This document shows, in pieces, positions 31,968-39,872 of a stretch of DNA of 64,000 nucleotides (position 1 is the stretch's first letter; each line of letters starts with the position of its first letter). A model generated the notes under the pieces. That model saw only the letters and a list, made by a program, of their open reading frames with translations, was not told where the DNA came from and did no database searches. The translations under genes were made by a program, and so were the position numbers. Origin of the DNA: Hydrogenophaga sp. Root209 (GTDB taxonomy: Bacteria > Pseudomonadota > Gammaproteobacteria > Burkholderiales > Burkholderiaceae_C); contig NZ_LMIE01000001.1 of NCBI RefSeq assembly GCF_001428625.1, positions 389,204 through 453,203 of the forward strand, in the 5' to 3' direction.

Positions 31968-32534
31968 ATGACATCGATTCCCAAACGCGCCCTGATGGCC
32001 GCCGCCCTGGCAGCCGCCTTCGCCGGCCTCTCGGCCACCGCCATCGCCCAAGGCACCACGGCAGCCCCCACGGCACCAACCACCACCCAGCAGGCCCAGG
32101 AAGGCGCCAAGGAAGGTCAACGCGACGCCAAACGCGCCGAGCGCATGGCCAGCATGCAAAAGCGCATGGCAGAGCGCCAGGCGGCCCTGAAAGCCGAACT
32201 GAAGATCACCGCCGAGCAAGAACCCGCCTGGAATGCCTTCGTGGCACGCACCCAGCCAGACGCTCGCCCTGCCCGCCAGGGCCCCCGCGAAGACTGGTCC
32301 AAGCTGACCACGCCCCAGCGCCTGGACAAGATGGCGGCCATGAAAGCCGAACGCGACGCCCGCATGGGCCAGCGCCATGACGCCATCAAGAGCTTCTATG
32401 CGGTTCTCAACGCCGAACAGCAGAAGGTGTTCGACGCGAAACAGATGCAGGGATTTCAGCGCGCCGGCATGAAAGGCCACGGCAAAAACCATCACCACGG
32501 GGGTGGCCACCACCGCATGGGCGGCACGATCTGA
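31968..32534 (+). CDS. Spy/CpxP-like periplasmic protein (LTxxQ family) with His-rich tail
   Basis: A 188-residue exported protein: signal peptide MTSIPKRALMAAALAAAFAG through AIAQ (~27 residues), a helical charged body with LKITAEQEPAWNAF and an LTTPQRLDKM repeat of the LTxxQ/Spy-CpxP family, and a C-terminal tail GKNHHHGGGHHRMGG with five histidines likely to bind metal. AAGGAG lies 6 bases before the ATG at 31968. It follows cueR by 65 bases on the same strand, so it may belong to the copper response; this is inference. Members act as ATP-independent periplasmic chaperones. Confidence 0.8.
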   Translation: MTSIPKRALMAAALAAAFAGLSATAIAQGTTAAPTAPTTTQQAQEGAKEGQRDAKRAERMASMQKRMAERQAALKAELKITAEQEPAWNAFVARTQPDARPARQGPREDWSKLTTPQRLDKMAAMKAERDARMGQRHDAIKSFYAVLNAEQQKVFDAKQMQGFQRAGMKGHGKNHHHGGGHHRMGGTI

Positions 32535-32610
32535 TCGGCTCCCAAGCCGATGGACTTCTCTGCGTCTTGTTCTTATAGATTCTTTTAATACAAGATAGCA
32601 GTAGTAGTAG

Positions 32611-32646
32611 AGGGCGCTGTCCGCTGTGGACAAGCGCCCTTTCTCT
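32611..32646 (+). terminator. Terminator after the Spy-like gene
   Basis: AGGGCGCTGTCC (32611-32622) pairs with GGACAAGCGCCCT (32628-32640) with one bulged A around a 5-base loop, followed by TTCTCTT. It lies about 75 bases after the Spy-like gene stop. Confidence 0.7.
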
Positions 32647-32742
32647 TGTCCGATCAAGGACTTGCACCCGCTCAAACGCTGTGTGAAGCACCCGGGGCCC
32701 GATCGGCTGAAAAAAGGATAACTGCCCAAAATCCGCTGAGCC

Positions 32743-32751
32743 TGTGGATAA
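32743..32751 (-). promoter_or_regulatory. DnaA-box-like site upstream of minCDE
   Basis: The minus strand reads TTATCCACA, the perfect strong DnaA box. Weaker matches flank it: TTGTCCACA (minus, 32625-32633) within the terminator and ATATACACA near 32771. The 402-base gap 32535-32936 otherwise holds the terminator and an AT-rich stretch at 32565-32605. No oriC neighbours (dnaA, dnaN, rpmH) are here, so a regulatory site or a titration locus is more likely than an origin. Confidence 0.4.
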
Positions 32752-32872
32752 GTGAGGGTTTGTTCAAAAGATATACACAGAGTTGTCACGTCGGGCACGG
32801 AAACATGCTCTGACAGCTGGGCACAACCGCTTGCCGGTCGTGATGTTCCCGGCTGTTAAACTGCGCCGCTTC

Positions 32873-32923
32873 ATGACCGACCCCGATGCCGTGCATCGCC
32901 TGCGTCGGCAGCTTTTTTTGTGA
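32873..32923 (+). other. Possible leader peptide frame with hairpin and T-run before minC
   Basis: A 16-codon frame (MTDPDAVHRLRRQLFL) precedes minC by 13 bases. Inside it TGCCG (32887-32891) pairs with CGGCA (32906-32910), with an inner GCA/TGC stem, and is followed by a run of seven T (32913-32919). The arrangement resembles a terminator-type attenuator, but the stem is short and no ribosome site is visible before the frame. Confidence 0.3.
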
Positions 32924-32936
32924 GCCTGTTTCGCCC

Positions 32937-33707
32937 ATGTCTGTTGCCCTCGCGGGAAGCGCGCCCACCACCTTCGAAATCAAGAGCGCGCACCTGCCCC
33001 TGGTGGCGCTCATGCTCAAGTCGTCCGATCTGGACCGCCTGGCCCAGGAGCTGACCCAGCGGTTCGGCGACATGCCCGATTTCTTCGACAACGACCCGCT
33101 GGTCATCGACCTGCACCCGCTCAATGTGGCCGAGGCCAACGCCCTGCCCGATTTCGGCGCCTTGCAAACCCTCTTGCGCCAGTACCGGTTGGTGCCCCTG
33201 GCCGTGCGAGGCGGCACCATCGAACAGACCCGCCTGGCCCTGGCCGCGGGCCTCACGAATGCGCCTGACGCATCGGTGCAGCGTGCCGCTCCTGCCGTTG
33301 TGCCCACCGAGATCACCACCACCCCGGAACCCGTGGCGCCATCGGCACCCGCTCCCGCACCTGGTGCCCTCGTCATCGACAAGCCCTTGCGCTCCGGTCA
33401 GCAGGTCTATGCGCGGGGGCGTGATCTGGTCGTCATGGCCATGGTCAACCCGGGCGCCGAGGTCATTGCCGACGGTCACATCCATGTGTACGCACCGCTG
33501 CGCGGCAAGGCCATTGCCGGTGCCCGCGGCAACGCCGATGCGCGCATCTTCGCGCTCAGCATGGCGCCCGAACTGATCTCGATCGCCGGCATTTACCGCA
33601 CCAGCGAAGTCGCCCTGCCCGAATCGATCCTGGGCAAGCCGGCGCAGGTGCGCCTGGTGCCCGGCCCCGACGGCGACAAGCTGGTGATCGACGCCATCGG
33701 CGCCTGA
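32937..33707 (+). CDS. minC: Septum-site inhibitor MinC
   Basis: A 256-residue protein with an N-terminal MinC domain (FEIKSAHLPLVALMLKSSDL, residues ~11-110), a Pro-rich linker (~118-145) and the C-terminal beta-helix (ARGRDLVVMAMVNPGAEVIA, then GSRR-like LRGKAIAGARGN). MinC inhibits FtsZ ring assembly near the poles and is recruited to the membrane by MinD. The ATG at 32937 (MSVALAGS) lacks a strong ribosome site; a start at 32886 is in frame but gives an unrelated extension. First gene of minCDE. Confidence 0.95.
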   Translation: MSVALAGSAPTTFEIKSAHLPLVALMLKSSDLDRLAQELTQRFGDMPDFFDNDPLVIDLHPLNVAEANALPDFGALQTLLRQYRLVPLAVRGGTIEQTRLALAAGLTNAPDASVQRAAPAVVPTEITTTPEPVAPSAPAPAPGALVIDKPLRSGQQVYARGRDLVVMAMVNPGAEVIADGHIHVYAPLRGKAIAGARGNADARIFALSMAPELISIAGIYRTSEVALPESILGKPAQVRLVPGPDGDKLVIDAIGA

Positions 33708-33742
33708 TCCGCCACCATTTTCAGAACAGAAGGACCTTCACC

Positions 33743-34558
33743 ATGACCAAAATCGTTGTCGTCACCTCCGGCAAGGGCGGTGTGGGCAAGACCACCACCA
33801 GCGCCAGCTTTGCATCGGGGCTCGCCTTGCGGGGCCACAAGACCGCCGTCATCGATTTCGACGTCGGCCTGCGCAACCTCGACCTCATCATGGGCTGCGA
33901 ACGCCGCGTGGTGTACGACCTGATCAACGTGATCCAGGGCGAAGCCAACCTGAACCAGGCGCTGATCAAGGACAAGCAGTGCGACAACCTGTTCGTGCTG
34001 GCCGCCAGCCAGACGCGCGACAAGGACGCGCTGAGCCAGGAAGGCGTGCACAAGGTGCTGACCGACCTCGCCGCCATGGGCTTCGAGTACATCGTGTGCG
34101 ACTCGCCCGCCGGCATCGAGACCGGTGCGCTCATGGCCATGCACTACGCCGACGAAGCGCTGATCGTGACCAACCCCGAAGTCTCCAGCGTGCGCGATTC
34201 CGACCGCATCCTGGGCATGCTGGGCAGCAAGACCCAGCGCGCCATCGACGGCAAGGACCCCATCAAGGAACACCTGCTGATCACGCGCTACAACCCCACC
34301 CGCGTGGCCGACGGCCAGATGCTGTCGCTCGAAGACATCCAGGACATCCTGCGCATCAAGCTCATCGGCGTGATTCCGGAGAGCGAAAACGTGCTGACCG
34401 CCTCCAACCAGGGCACACCGGCCATCCACCTCAAGGGCACCGACGTGGCCGAGGCCTACAGCGACGTGATCGACCGTTTCCTGGGCGCCGACAAGCCGCT
34501 GCGCTTCATCGAGGCCAAAAACGCTGGCTTCTTCAAACGCCTGTTTGGGGGGAAATGA
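33743..34558 (+). CDS. minD: Septum-site ATPase MinD
   Basis: A 271-residue ParA/MinD ATPase with a deviant Walker A (GKGGVGKTT, residues 10-18), a Walker A' region VIDFDVGLRNLDLIMG, and the C-terminal amphipathic membrane-targeting helix (AKNAGFFKRLFGGK). It cycles on the inner membrane, recruits MinC and is released by MinE. AAGGACC lies before the ATG. It is 35 bases after minC and 3 before minE. Confidence 0.97.
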   Translation: MTKIVVVTSGKGGVGKTTTSASFASGLALRGHKTAVIDFDVGLRNLDLIMGCERRVVYDLINVIQGEANLNQALIKDKQCDNLFVLAASQTRDKDALSQEGVHKVLTDLAAMGFEYIVCDSPAGIETGALMAMHYADEALIVTNPEVSSVRDSDRILGMLGSKTQRAIDGKDPIKEHLLITRYNPTRVADGQMLSLEDIQDILRIKLIGVIPESENVLTASNQGTPAIHLKGTDVAEAYSDVIDRFLGADKPLRFIEAKNAGFFKRLFGGK

Positions 34559-34561
34559 CGC

Positions 34562-34822
34562 ATGTCGATCTTTTCCTTTCTGCTCGGCGAGAAGAAAAAA
34601 ACCGCCAGCGTTGCCAAGGAGCGGCTGCAGATCATCCTGGCGCACGAGCGCAATGGCCGCAGCGCCTCCGAGCCCGATTATTTGCCTGCGCTGCAGCGTG
34701 AGCTGGTCGCCGTGATCAGCAAATACATCAAGATCAACCCGGACGACATCAAGGTCCAGCTCGACCGCCAGGACAACCTGGACGTGCTCGAAGTCAAGAT
34801 CGAACTGCCCGACCGCAAGTAA
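34562..34822 (+). CDS. minE: Division topological specificity factor MinE
   Basis: An 86-residue protein: N-terminal MSIFSFLLG membrane-binding segment, the MinD-binding helix ([14 protein letters not shown], residues ~17-30) and the C-terminal dimerisation domain ending in [15 protein letters not shown]. MinE stimulates MinD ATPase and drives pole-to-pole oscillation. It starts 3 bases after the minD stop, so the two are translationally coupled; a GC-rich repeat follows. Confidence 0.97.
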   Translation: MSIFSFLLGEKKKTASVAKERLQIILAHERNGRSASEPDYLPALQRELVAVISKYIKINPDDIKVQLDRQDNLDVLEVKIELPDRK

Positions 34823-34825
34823 GGC

Positions 34826-34912
34826 CCCCACGCTCCCCCGCTGCGCGTGGTCCGCTGCCCCCCAGGGGGGCTGATCCGGCTTGGGGCGGCCTTGCGCCGG
34901 ATCGATTTTGCC
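34826..34912 (+). repeat. GC-rich palindromic intergenic element after minE
   Basis: CCCCCACGCTCCCCCGCTGC is followed by a CGTGGTCCGCTGCC and a perfect CCCCCC/GGGGGG hairpin, then GCTTGGGGCGGCC. It shares the core hairpin with the repeats at 6478 and 18859 and lies just after the minE stop, where it could end the min transcript. Related elements are common between genes of Comamonadaceae (general knowledge, not searched here). Confidence 0.5.
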
Positions 34913-34943
34913 GCCTCACTTGAGGTGGTGTTTATGATCATTG

Positions 34944-36647
34944 ATGCTGATCGAAACGCTGGGCGCGGCCCGCGACATGGGCCGACTCAACACCATCCTG
35001 GGCGTTCTCATCCGCCATGGGTTCGGCGACAGTGTTCGCCGCCTTGGCTTGGCCGACTCGCTCGAGCGTGCCGGACACGCGCTGAAGTGGGACCACGCGG
35101 CCGATCTCGCCCGTCTGGCACCTCCGGTGCAGGTTCGTCTGGCGCTCGAAGAGCTTGGCCCTGCGTTCGTGAAACTGGGCCAGATCTTCGCGGGCCGGGC
35201 CGACCTGTTCGGTCCCGAGTGGATCGCCGAGTTCGAGAAGTTGCACAGCCGCGTGCCCGCTGTGCCGCTGGAGCTCCTGCGCCCCCAGTTGCGTGAAGAC
35301 CTGGGCGGCGATCCCGAGGCGGTGTTTGCCCGCTTCGACACCGAACCGTTGGCCGCCGCTTCCATCGCGCAAGTGCACCGCGCGCAATTGCACGACGGCA
35401 CGGAAGTTGTCGTCAAGATCCGCCGACCCGGCATCACCGAAACCATCGACGCCGACCTGCGCCTGCTGGCCCGCCTGGCCGCCCTGGCCGAAGTACAACT
35501 GCCCGCGCTCAAGCCCTACCGGCCGCAGCAACTGGTGCGGGAGCTCGCGCGCTCGCTCAAGCGCGAGCTCGACCTGGTCACCGAGTGCCGCAGCGCCGAG
35601 CGCATCGGCGCCAACATGGCGGCCCTGCCCTGGATCGTGGTGCCGCGCATGCACTGGGCTCACACCAGCGCCCGCGTCAACGTGCAGGATTTTGTGGCCG
35701 GCGTGCCGGGCGACGCGCTGGAACAACTGGATGAGCAAGGCCTTGACCGCCAGCTGCTGGCGCGCCGAGGTGCCCAGGCCGTGCTCAAGATGATCGTGCA
35801 GGACGGCGTCTTCCATGCCGACCCGCACCCGGGCAATGTGTTCTACCTGAGCGGCAACCGCATCGCCTTCATCGACTTCGGCATGGTCGGGCGGCTCTCG
35901 CAGCGCCGCCGCGAGGAACTGCTCCAATTGCTGCTGGGCCTCGTGGGGCACGACCCCCGGGGCGTGTCGGACGTTCTGATCGACTGGACCGGCGACGAAC
36001 ACGGCATCGACCTTGCCGTGCTCGAGACCGAGATCGAGGCCTTTGTGGACCAATACCAAGGCGTGCCCCTGGCGCAGCTCAGCCTGGGCCAGATGCTGGC
36101 GGACGTGACGGCGATCTTGCGCGAACACCATCTGGCGCTGCCGCCCGATCTCGCCCTGTTGATCAAGGCCTTCATCACGCTGGAGGGCATGGGCCGTGGC
36201 CTGGACCCGGACTTTCACATGGCCACCGAGGCCTTGCCCCTGCTGCGTGAGGTGGTGCGCGCGCGCTACCGGCCCAAGGCCATGGGCACCCGGGCCTGGC
36301 AGACGCTGCGCCGCACACTGAGTCTGATCGAACAGCTGCCCCACGACCTCTCGCGCCTGCTGCGCAGCGCCCGGCGCGGCCGGGTGCACGTGGGCATCGA
36401 GCTGGCCCACCTCAAGCGCGTGGGCGACCAGATCGACCGCGCCGCCAACCGCCTGGCCATGGCCCTGGTGATCTCGGCGCTCATCATCGGGGCATCCATT
36501 GTCATGACAGTCCAGGGCGGACCCACCCTGTTCGGCCTGCCCGCCTTTGGTTTCCTGGGTTTTCTGGGTGCCGTACTCGGCGGGCTCTGGCTGGTGCGCG
36601 CGATCTGGCGCAGCAGCCGGGGGCGTGATGCCGGGGATGGGCTCTAG
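34944..36647 (+). CDS. ABC1/UbiB-family atypical kinase
   Basis: A 567-residue protein of the UbiB/AarF family: KLGQ (K77-Q80, the KxGQ lid), an Ala-rich LAAASIAQVHRAQL nucleotide loop near residue 140, RELDLVTEC, HADPHPGN (~residue 291) and DFGMVG (~312), with two C-terminal membrane helices (~residues 510-560). UbiB is needed for ubiquinone synthesis; the Burkholderiales ubiB normally lies beside ubiE-ubiJ, which are absent here, so this may be a paralogue. The ATG at 34944 follows a TTG one codon before; a clear ribosome site is not evident. Confidence 0.87.
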   Translation: MLIETLGAARDMGRLNTILGVLIRHGFGDSVRRLGLADSLERAGHALKWDHAADLARLAPPVQVRLALEELGPAFVKLGQIFAGRADLFGPEWIAEFEKLHSRVPAVPLELLRPQLREDLGGDPEAVFARFDTEPLAAASIAQVHRAQLHDGTEVVVKIRRPGITETIDADLRLLARLAALAEVQLPALKPYRPQQLVRELARSLKRELDLVTECRSAERIGANMAALPWIVVPRMHWAHTSARVNVQDFVAGVPGDALEQLDEQGLDRQLLARRGAQAVLKMIVQDGVFHADPHPGNVFYLSGNRIAFIDFGMVGRLSQRRREELLQLLLGLVGHDPRGVSDVLIDWTGDEHGIDLAVLETEIEAFVDQYQGVPLAQLSLGQMLADVTAILREHHLALPPDLALLIKAFITLEGMGRGLDPDFHMATEALPLLREVVRARYRPKAMGTRAWQTLRRTLSLIEQLPHDLSRLLRSARRGRVHVGIELAHLKRVGDQIDRAANRLAMALVISALIIGASIVMTVQGGPTLFGLPAFGFLGFLGAVLGGLWLVRAIWRSSRGRDAGDGL

Positions 36648-37025
36648 CAACAGTGTGTTGCCCCTGAACCGCGGATTTCAGGCCCAGCAGCATTTCTCGC
36701 TCCGTGTTATCATGCGCAGTCGCCTTGAGCGACCAGCCGCGCCCGGGCCCACAGCCCAAGCGCACCGCCCCCGGCAGAGGGGCTGCTGGTCCAGCCCCTC
36801 CAAGGTGCGCCACCCCGCTTTCTCACAGCACCGTGGCCTTTCCCTCCCTGCTTTGCCTGAACCCCTGCCGTGGTTCGTGCGCCGGTCTTGGTCGTTTGCT
36901 GTGCGCAACAACCAATGGCCGGATCAAGCGGTGAGACACCCCGGCGCTGGGGCTGCCAATGGTTTTTGATTTTTGATTCGGGTCTTTCCGACGCTGCGGC
37001 GAACGCCGCGCGCCCCGGCCCACCG
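36648..37025. other. Gene-free stretch before the infA gene pair
   Basis: The 378 bases hold no frame with recognisable protein features. A TATCAT box (36708-36713) and a short CCCC..GGGG hairpin (36939-36952) followed by TTTTTGATTTTT (36963-36974) are the only signals seen; no good -35 accompanies the box. It may be a long 5' leader for the genes at 37026 and 37333, or contain a small RNA I cannot identify. Confidence 0.4.
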
Positions 37026-37304
37026 ATGTTTTTGATGATTCACACGACTTCCACGATTCCAACCACGAATCCTTCTCCCCTCACCTTGGGCAAATACCGC
37101 ATTGCGGCAACGCCTCGCCCGTTGCCGGGCGGCCAGTTCGCTGCGCAGGTGTCCATCGCCAGTGGATTTGGCAGCGCTTCCACCGCCCGCGTGATGCGTT
37201 TTGACAGTGCCTTCCCCACACACGCCGCCGCGGCCGACTACGGCCTGGCGCAGGGCATCGACTGGGTGCACGACACCACCCGTCTGGCGGCCCGCCCGAA
37301 CTGA
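37026..37304 (+). CDS. Conserved hypothetical protein upstream of infA
   Basis: A 92-residue protein with [20 protein letters not shown] and [19 protein letters not shown], and C-terminal [16 protein letters not shown]. Related short proteins with the PRPLPGG and RVMRF-like motifs are found in Burkholderiales, without an assigned function, from memory rather than a search. The ATG at 37026 and the one at 37035 are both possible; neither has a clear ribosome site. It lies 28 bases before infA and is probably cotranscribed. Confidence 0.6.
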   Translation: MFLMIHTTSTIPTTNPSPLTLGKYRIAATPRPLPGGQFAAQVSIASGFGSASTARVMRFDSAFPTHAAAADYGLAQGIDWVHDTTRLAARPN

Positions 37305-37332
37305 CCGATACACTTCAAGCAAAGGAAACACC

Positions 37333-37587
37333 ATGGCCAAAGAAGAACTGATCGACATGATGGGCATCGTCAACGAGGTGCTGCCCGACACGCGCTTTCG
37401 TGTGACGCTGGACAACGGTCACCAGCTGATCGCCTATTCCGCCGGCAAGATGAAGAAGAACCACATCCGCATCCTCGCGGGTGACCGTGTCTCGCTCGAG
37501 CTCTCGCCCTACGACCTGACCAAGGGCCGCATCAACTTCCGCCACATCGAAGGCCGCGGCCCGATGGTGCCGCGCAAGCCGCGCTGA
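37333..37587 (+). CDS. infA: Translation initiation factor IF-1
   Basis: An 84-residue OB-fold protein with the full IF-1 signature: [59 protein letters not shown] and RINFRHIEG. The basic C-terminal tail (PMVPRKPR) is longer than in E. coli IF-1, as in beta-proteobacterial second copies. AAGGAAA lies 6 bases before the ATG. IF-1 occupies the ribosomal A site during initiation. It is not in the ribosomal-protein operon, so it is probably the second, separately located infA copy. Confidence 0.95.
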   Translation: MAKEELIDMMGIVNEVLPDTRFRVTLDNGHQLIAYSAGKMKKNHIRILAGDRVSLELSPYDLTKGRINFRHIEGRGPMVPRKPR

Positions 37588-37591
37588 GCCT

Positions 37592-38620
37592 TCAATAGAA
37601 CAAGGCTTCGAGGTCGACGCTGCTGCGTTGGCCCACGTCGGCGTGGTGCGCCGACAGCCACGCGCTGCCGTGCTCACGGCCCAGCGCGAACAGCATCTCG
37701 AAGAAGCGCATGTTCGCCGCGGCCTTGCTCTCGGCGCTGAGCGCACCCAGCACTTCGCTGGCTTCAATCACGTGGAAATGCGTGCCGGCCAGGCGCCGGT
37801 CGAGCTCGCCGCGCTGCCACCACGAGCTGCGCGCCGCGCGCTCGCGCAGGTGGGCAAACATGCGCATCTCACGCAGGAACGTGGCGTTGAACGCCAGCTC
37901 CATCATCCGGCTCTTGATGTCCACAGCCGATTGCGGTGTGGCGGTGTGCTTCAGTGGCGCCAGCATCACCAGCATGATGTCGCGCGCGCTGCACTCGTGA
38001 AACAGCGGAAACACCGCCGGATTCGCTGCATAGCCCCCATCCCAATAAGTTTCCCCATCGATGACCACGCCGCGGTGCATGGTGGGCAGACAGGCCGAAG
38101 CCAGCACCGCGTCGGGCGTGAGTTCGGCCGCGCGAAACAGCCTGAGCTTGCCGGTGTTGACGTTGGTGGCCGCCACGAACAGTTTCACCGGGCTGTGCGT
38201 GCGAAGGCGCTCGAAATCAACCTGGCTTGAGAGGATCTTGCGCAGCGGGTTGAGGTCGAACGGGTTGAGCTGCTCGGGTGAAAAGTAGTGCGTCCATTGC
38301 AGCATCAGCTGCATCGCCGGTGCCAGCCGCATGTCCTTGCCGTCGGCCGTGGGCCGCGCCACTTCGAACGGCATGCTGGCCGCCACGGCACTCCAGAACT
38401 CGCGCAAGGCGGTGCGCGCACCCTCCCGTCCTCCCGCCATCAGGCCTTGCGCCAGCATCACGGCATTCATGGCGCCCGCGCTGGTGCCGCTCACGCCATC
38501 GAAGCGCAGGCGCCCGTCTTCCAGCAGGGCATCGAGCACGCCCCAGGTGAAGGCACCGTGCGCGCCACCGCCTTGCAGTGCGAGGTTGATGGCCGGCGGG
38601 CCGCGCCAGGGCAGGTTCAT
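37592..38620 (-). CDS. Patatin-like phospholipase
   Basis: A 342-residue patatin: the oxyanion motif GGGAHG (residues ~17-22), nucleophile in GTSAG (GVSGTSAGAM, serine ~47) and the catalytic aspartate in WDGGYAANP. It is predicted to hydrolyse acyl esters; the substrate is unknown. No signal peptide is present. Its ATG at 38620 overlaps the aroG stop (ATGA), so it is probably coexpressed with DAHP synthase although no metabolic link is obvious. It converges on infA with 4 bases between stops. Confidence 0.9.
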   Translation of the reverse strand: MNLPWRGPPAINLALQGGGAHGAFTWGVLDALLEDGRLRFDGVSGTSAGAMNAVMLAQGLMAGGREGARTALREFWSAVAASMPFEVARPTADGKDMRLAPAMQLMLQWTHYFSPEQLNPFDLNPLRKILSSQVDFERLRTHSPVKLFVAATNVNTGKLRLFRAAELTPDAVLASACLPTMHRGVVIDGETYWDGGYAANPAVFPLFHECSARDIMLVMLAPLKHTATPQSAVDIKSRMMELAFNATFLREMRMFAHLRERAARSSWWQRGELDRRLAGTHFHVIEASEVLGALSAESKAAANMRFFEMLFALGREHGSAWLSAHHADVGQRSSVDLEALFY

Positions 38621-39717
38621 GGCGCCGGGCTGCGCAAACGCCGCGCGCGCACCGCGGCCGCCAGGCTTTGCAGCACGGGAACCGTCTGCTCGAAGGAGAT
38701 GCAGGCATCGGTCACGCTCACGCCGGTGGTGAGCGGTTGGCCGGGCACGATGTCCTGCCGGCCCTCGTGCAGGTGACTCTCGATCATCACGCCGATGATG
38801 CGGCTGTCGCCCGCTGCCACCTGCGCGGCCACGTCGGCCGCCACCTCGATCTGTCTTCGGTGTTGTTTGCTGCTGTTGGCGTGTGACACGTCCACCATGA
38901 CCTGCTCGCGCAGGCCTGCCTTTTTCAGCAGCGCACAGGCCGCGCTGACGTCGCCCGCGCTGTAGTTGGGCTGCGCGCCGCCGCGCAGGATCACGTGGCA
39001 GTCGTCGTTGCCGCGCGTCTCGAAGATCGCGGCCTGTCCCATCTTGGTCATCCCCATGAAGGCGTGTGAGGCGTGCGCCGCCTGGATCGCGTCGGACGCG
39101 ACCTTCACCCCGCCGTCGGTACCGTTCTTGAAGCCCACCGGACACGAGAGGCCACTGGCCAGCTGGCGGTGGCTCTGGCTCTCGGTGGTGCGCGCACCGA
39201 TCGCGCCCCAGCTCACCAGGTCGCTGATGAACTGCGGGCTCAGCAGATCGAGAAACTCGGTGCCCACCGGCAGGCCGAGCGCCAACACGTCGAGCAACAG
39301 CGCGCGCGCCATCTCCAGTCCTTCGTTGATCGCGAAGCTGCCGTCCAGGTGCGGGTCGTTGATATAGCCCTTCCAGCCTACGGTGGTGCGCGGCTTCTCA
39401 AAGTACACGCGCATCACCACCATCAGGTCCTCCTGCAGTGCGTCGGCCTGTTCCTTGAGCAGGCGGGCGTAGTCGATGGCCTGTGCGTGGTCGTGGATGG
39501 AGCACGGCCCGACCACGACCACCAGGCGGTCGTCCTGTCCGTGCAGCACGCGGGAGATGGTTTCACGGCTGTGCTGCACCAGGGCCTGGGCGGCATCCAC
39601 GGCGGGCTGCCATTCCTGCAGCAGGGCAGGCGTGATCAGCGGGCGAACCGCACCGATGCGCAGGTCGTCGATGCGGGTGGTGTCCAGCGTGGTGGGTGGC
39701 GTGGCGTGGGTTTTCAT
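38617..39717 (-). CDS. aroG: 3-deoxy-7-phosphoheptulonate synthase (type I)
   Basis: A 366-residue type I DAHP synthase. Diagnostic stretches are VVVGPCSIHDHAQAIDYA, the metal/substrate regions YFEKPRTTVGWKGYINDP, ARTTESQSHRQLASGLSCPV and GFKNGTDG, the cysteine-containing GNDDCHVILRGG, and VDVSHANSSK and SVTDACISFEQT near the end. It catalyses the first step of the shikimate pathway in the cytoplasm. The start at 39717 removes a non-homologous extension. Feedback sensitivity (Phe, Tyr) cannot be read confidently. It is coupled to the patatin gene downstream. Confidence 0.95.
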   Translation of the reverse strand: MKTHATPPTTLDTTRIDDLRIGAVRPLITPALLQEWQPAVDAAQALVQHSRETISRVLHGQDDRLVVVVGPCSIHDHAQAIDYARLLKEQADALQEDLMVVMRVYFEKPRTTVGWKGYINDPHLDGSFAINEGLEMARALLLDVLALGLPVGTEFLDLLSPQFISDLVSWGAIGARTTESQSHRQLASGLSCPVGFKNGTDGGVKVASDAIQAAHASHAFMGMTKMGQAAIFETRGNDDCHVILRGGAQPNYSAGDVSAACALLKKAGLREQVMVDVSHANSSKQHRRQIEVAADVAAQVAAGDSRIIGVMIESHLHEGRQDIVPGQPLTTGVSVTDACISFEQTVPVLQSLAAAVRARRLRSPAP

Positions 39718-39872
39718 GGGGACAGGAGGGCGGAAAAAGAGGAAGAGCGGCAAAGGCCGCAATTGCGTGGCATTGGGCCGCCATTTTGCGGCTTGCCGGA
39801 TTCAAGAAGCACCCGGCGAGCACCGAAATACCAAACACGCGCTGTTGTCAGCGCAATGACGGAAAGATCGCC

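Noticed and set aside
32535-32936. Replication origin suggested by the DnaA-box-like sites
   Set aside because: Only one perfect box, no 13-mer-like tract, and none of the usual neighbours (dnaA, dnaN, gyrB, rpmH, gidA).
34938-36650. A 570-codon minus-strand open frame
   Set aside because: It is the exact antisense of the UbiB-family gene, which has full family motifs; the reverse product has none.
36704-36934. A 76-codon frame in the leader before infA
   Set aside because: Cys/Pro/Arg-rich product without domain features, and no ribosome site; treated as non-coding.
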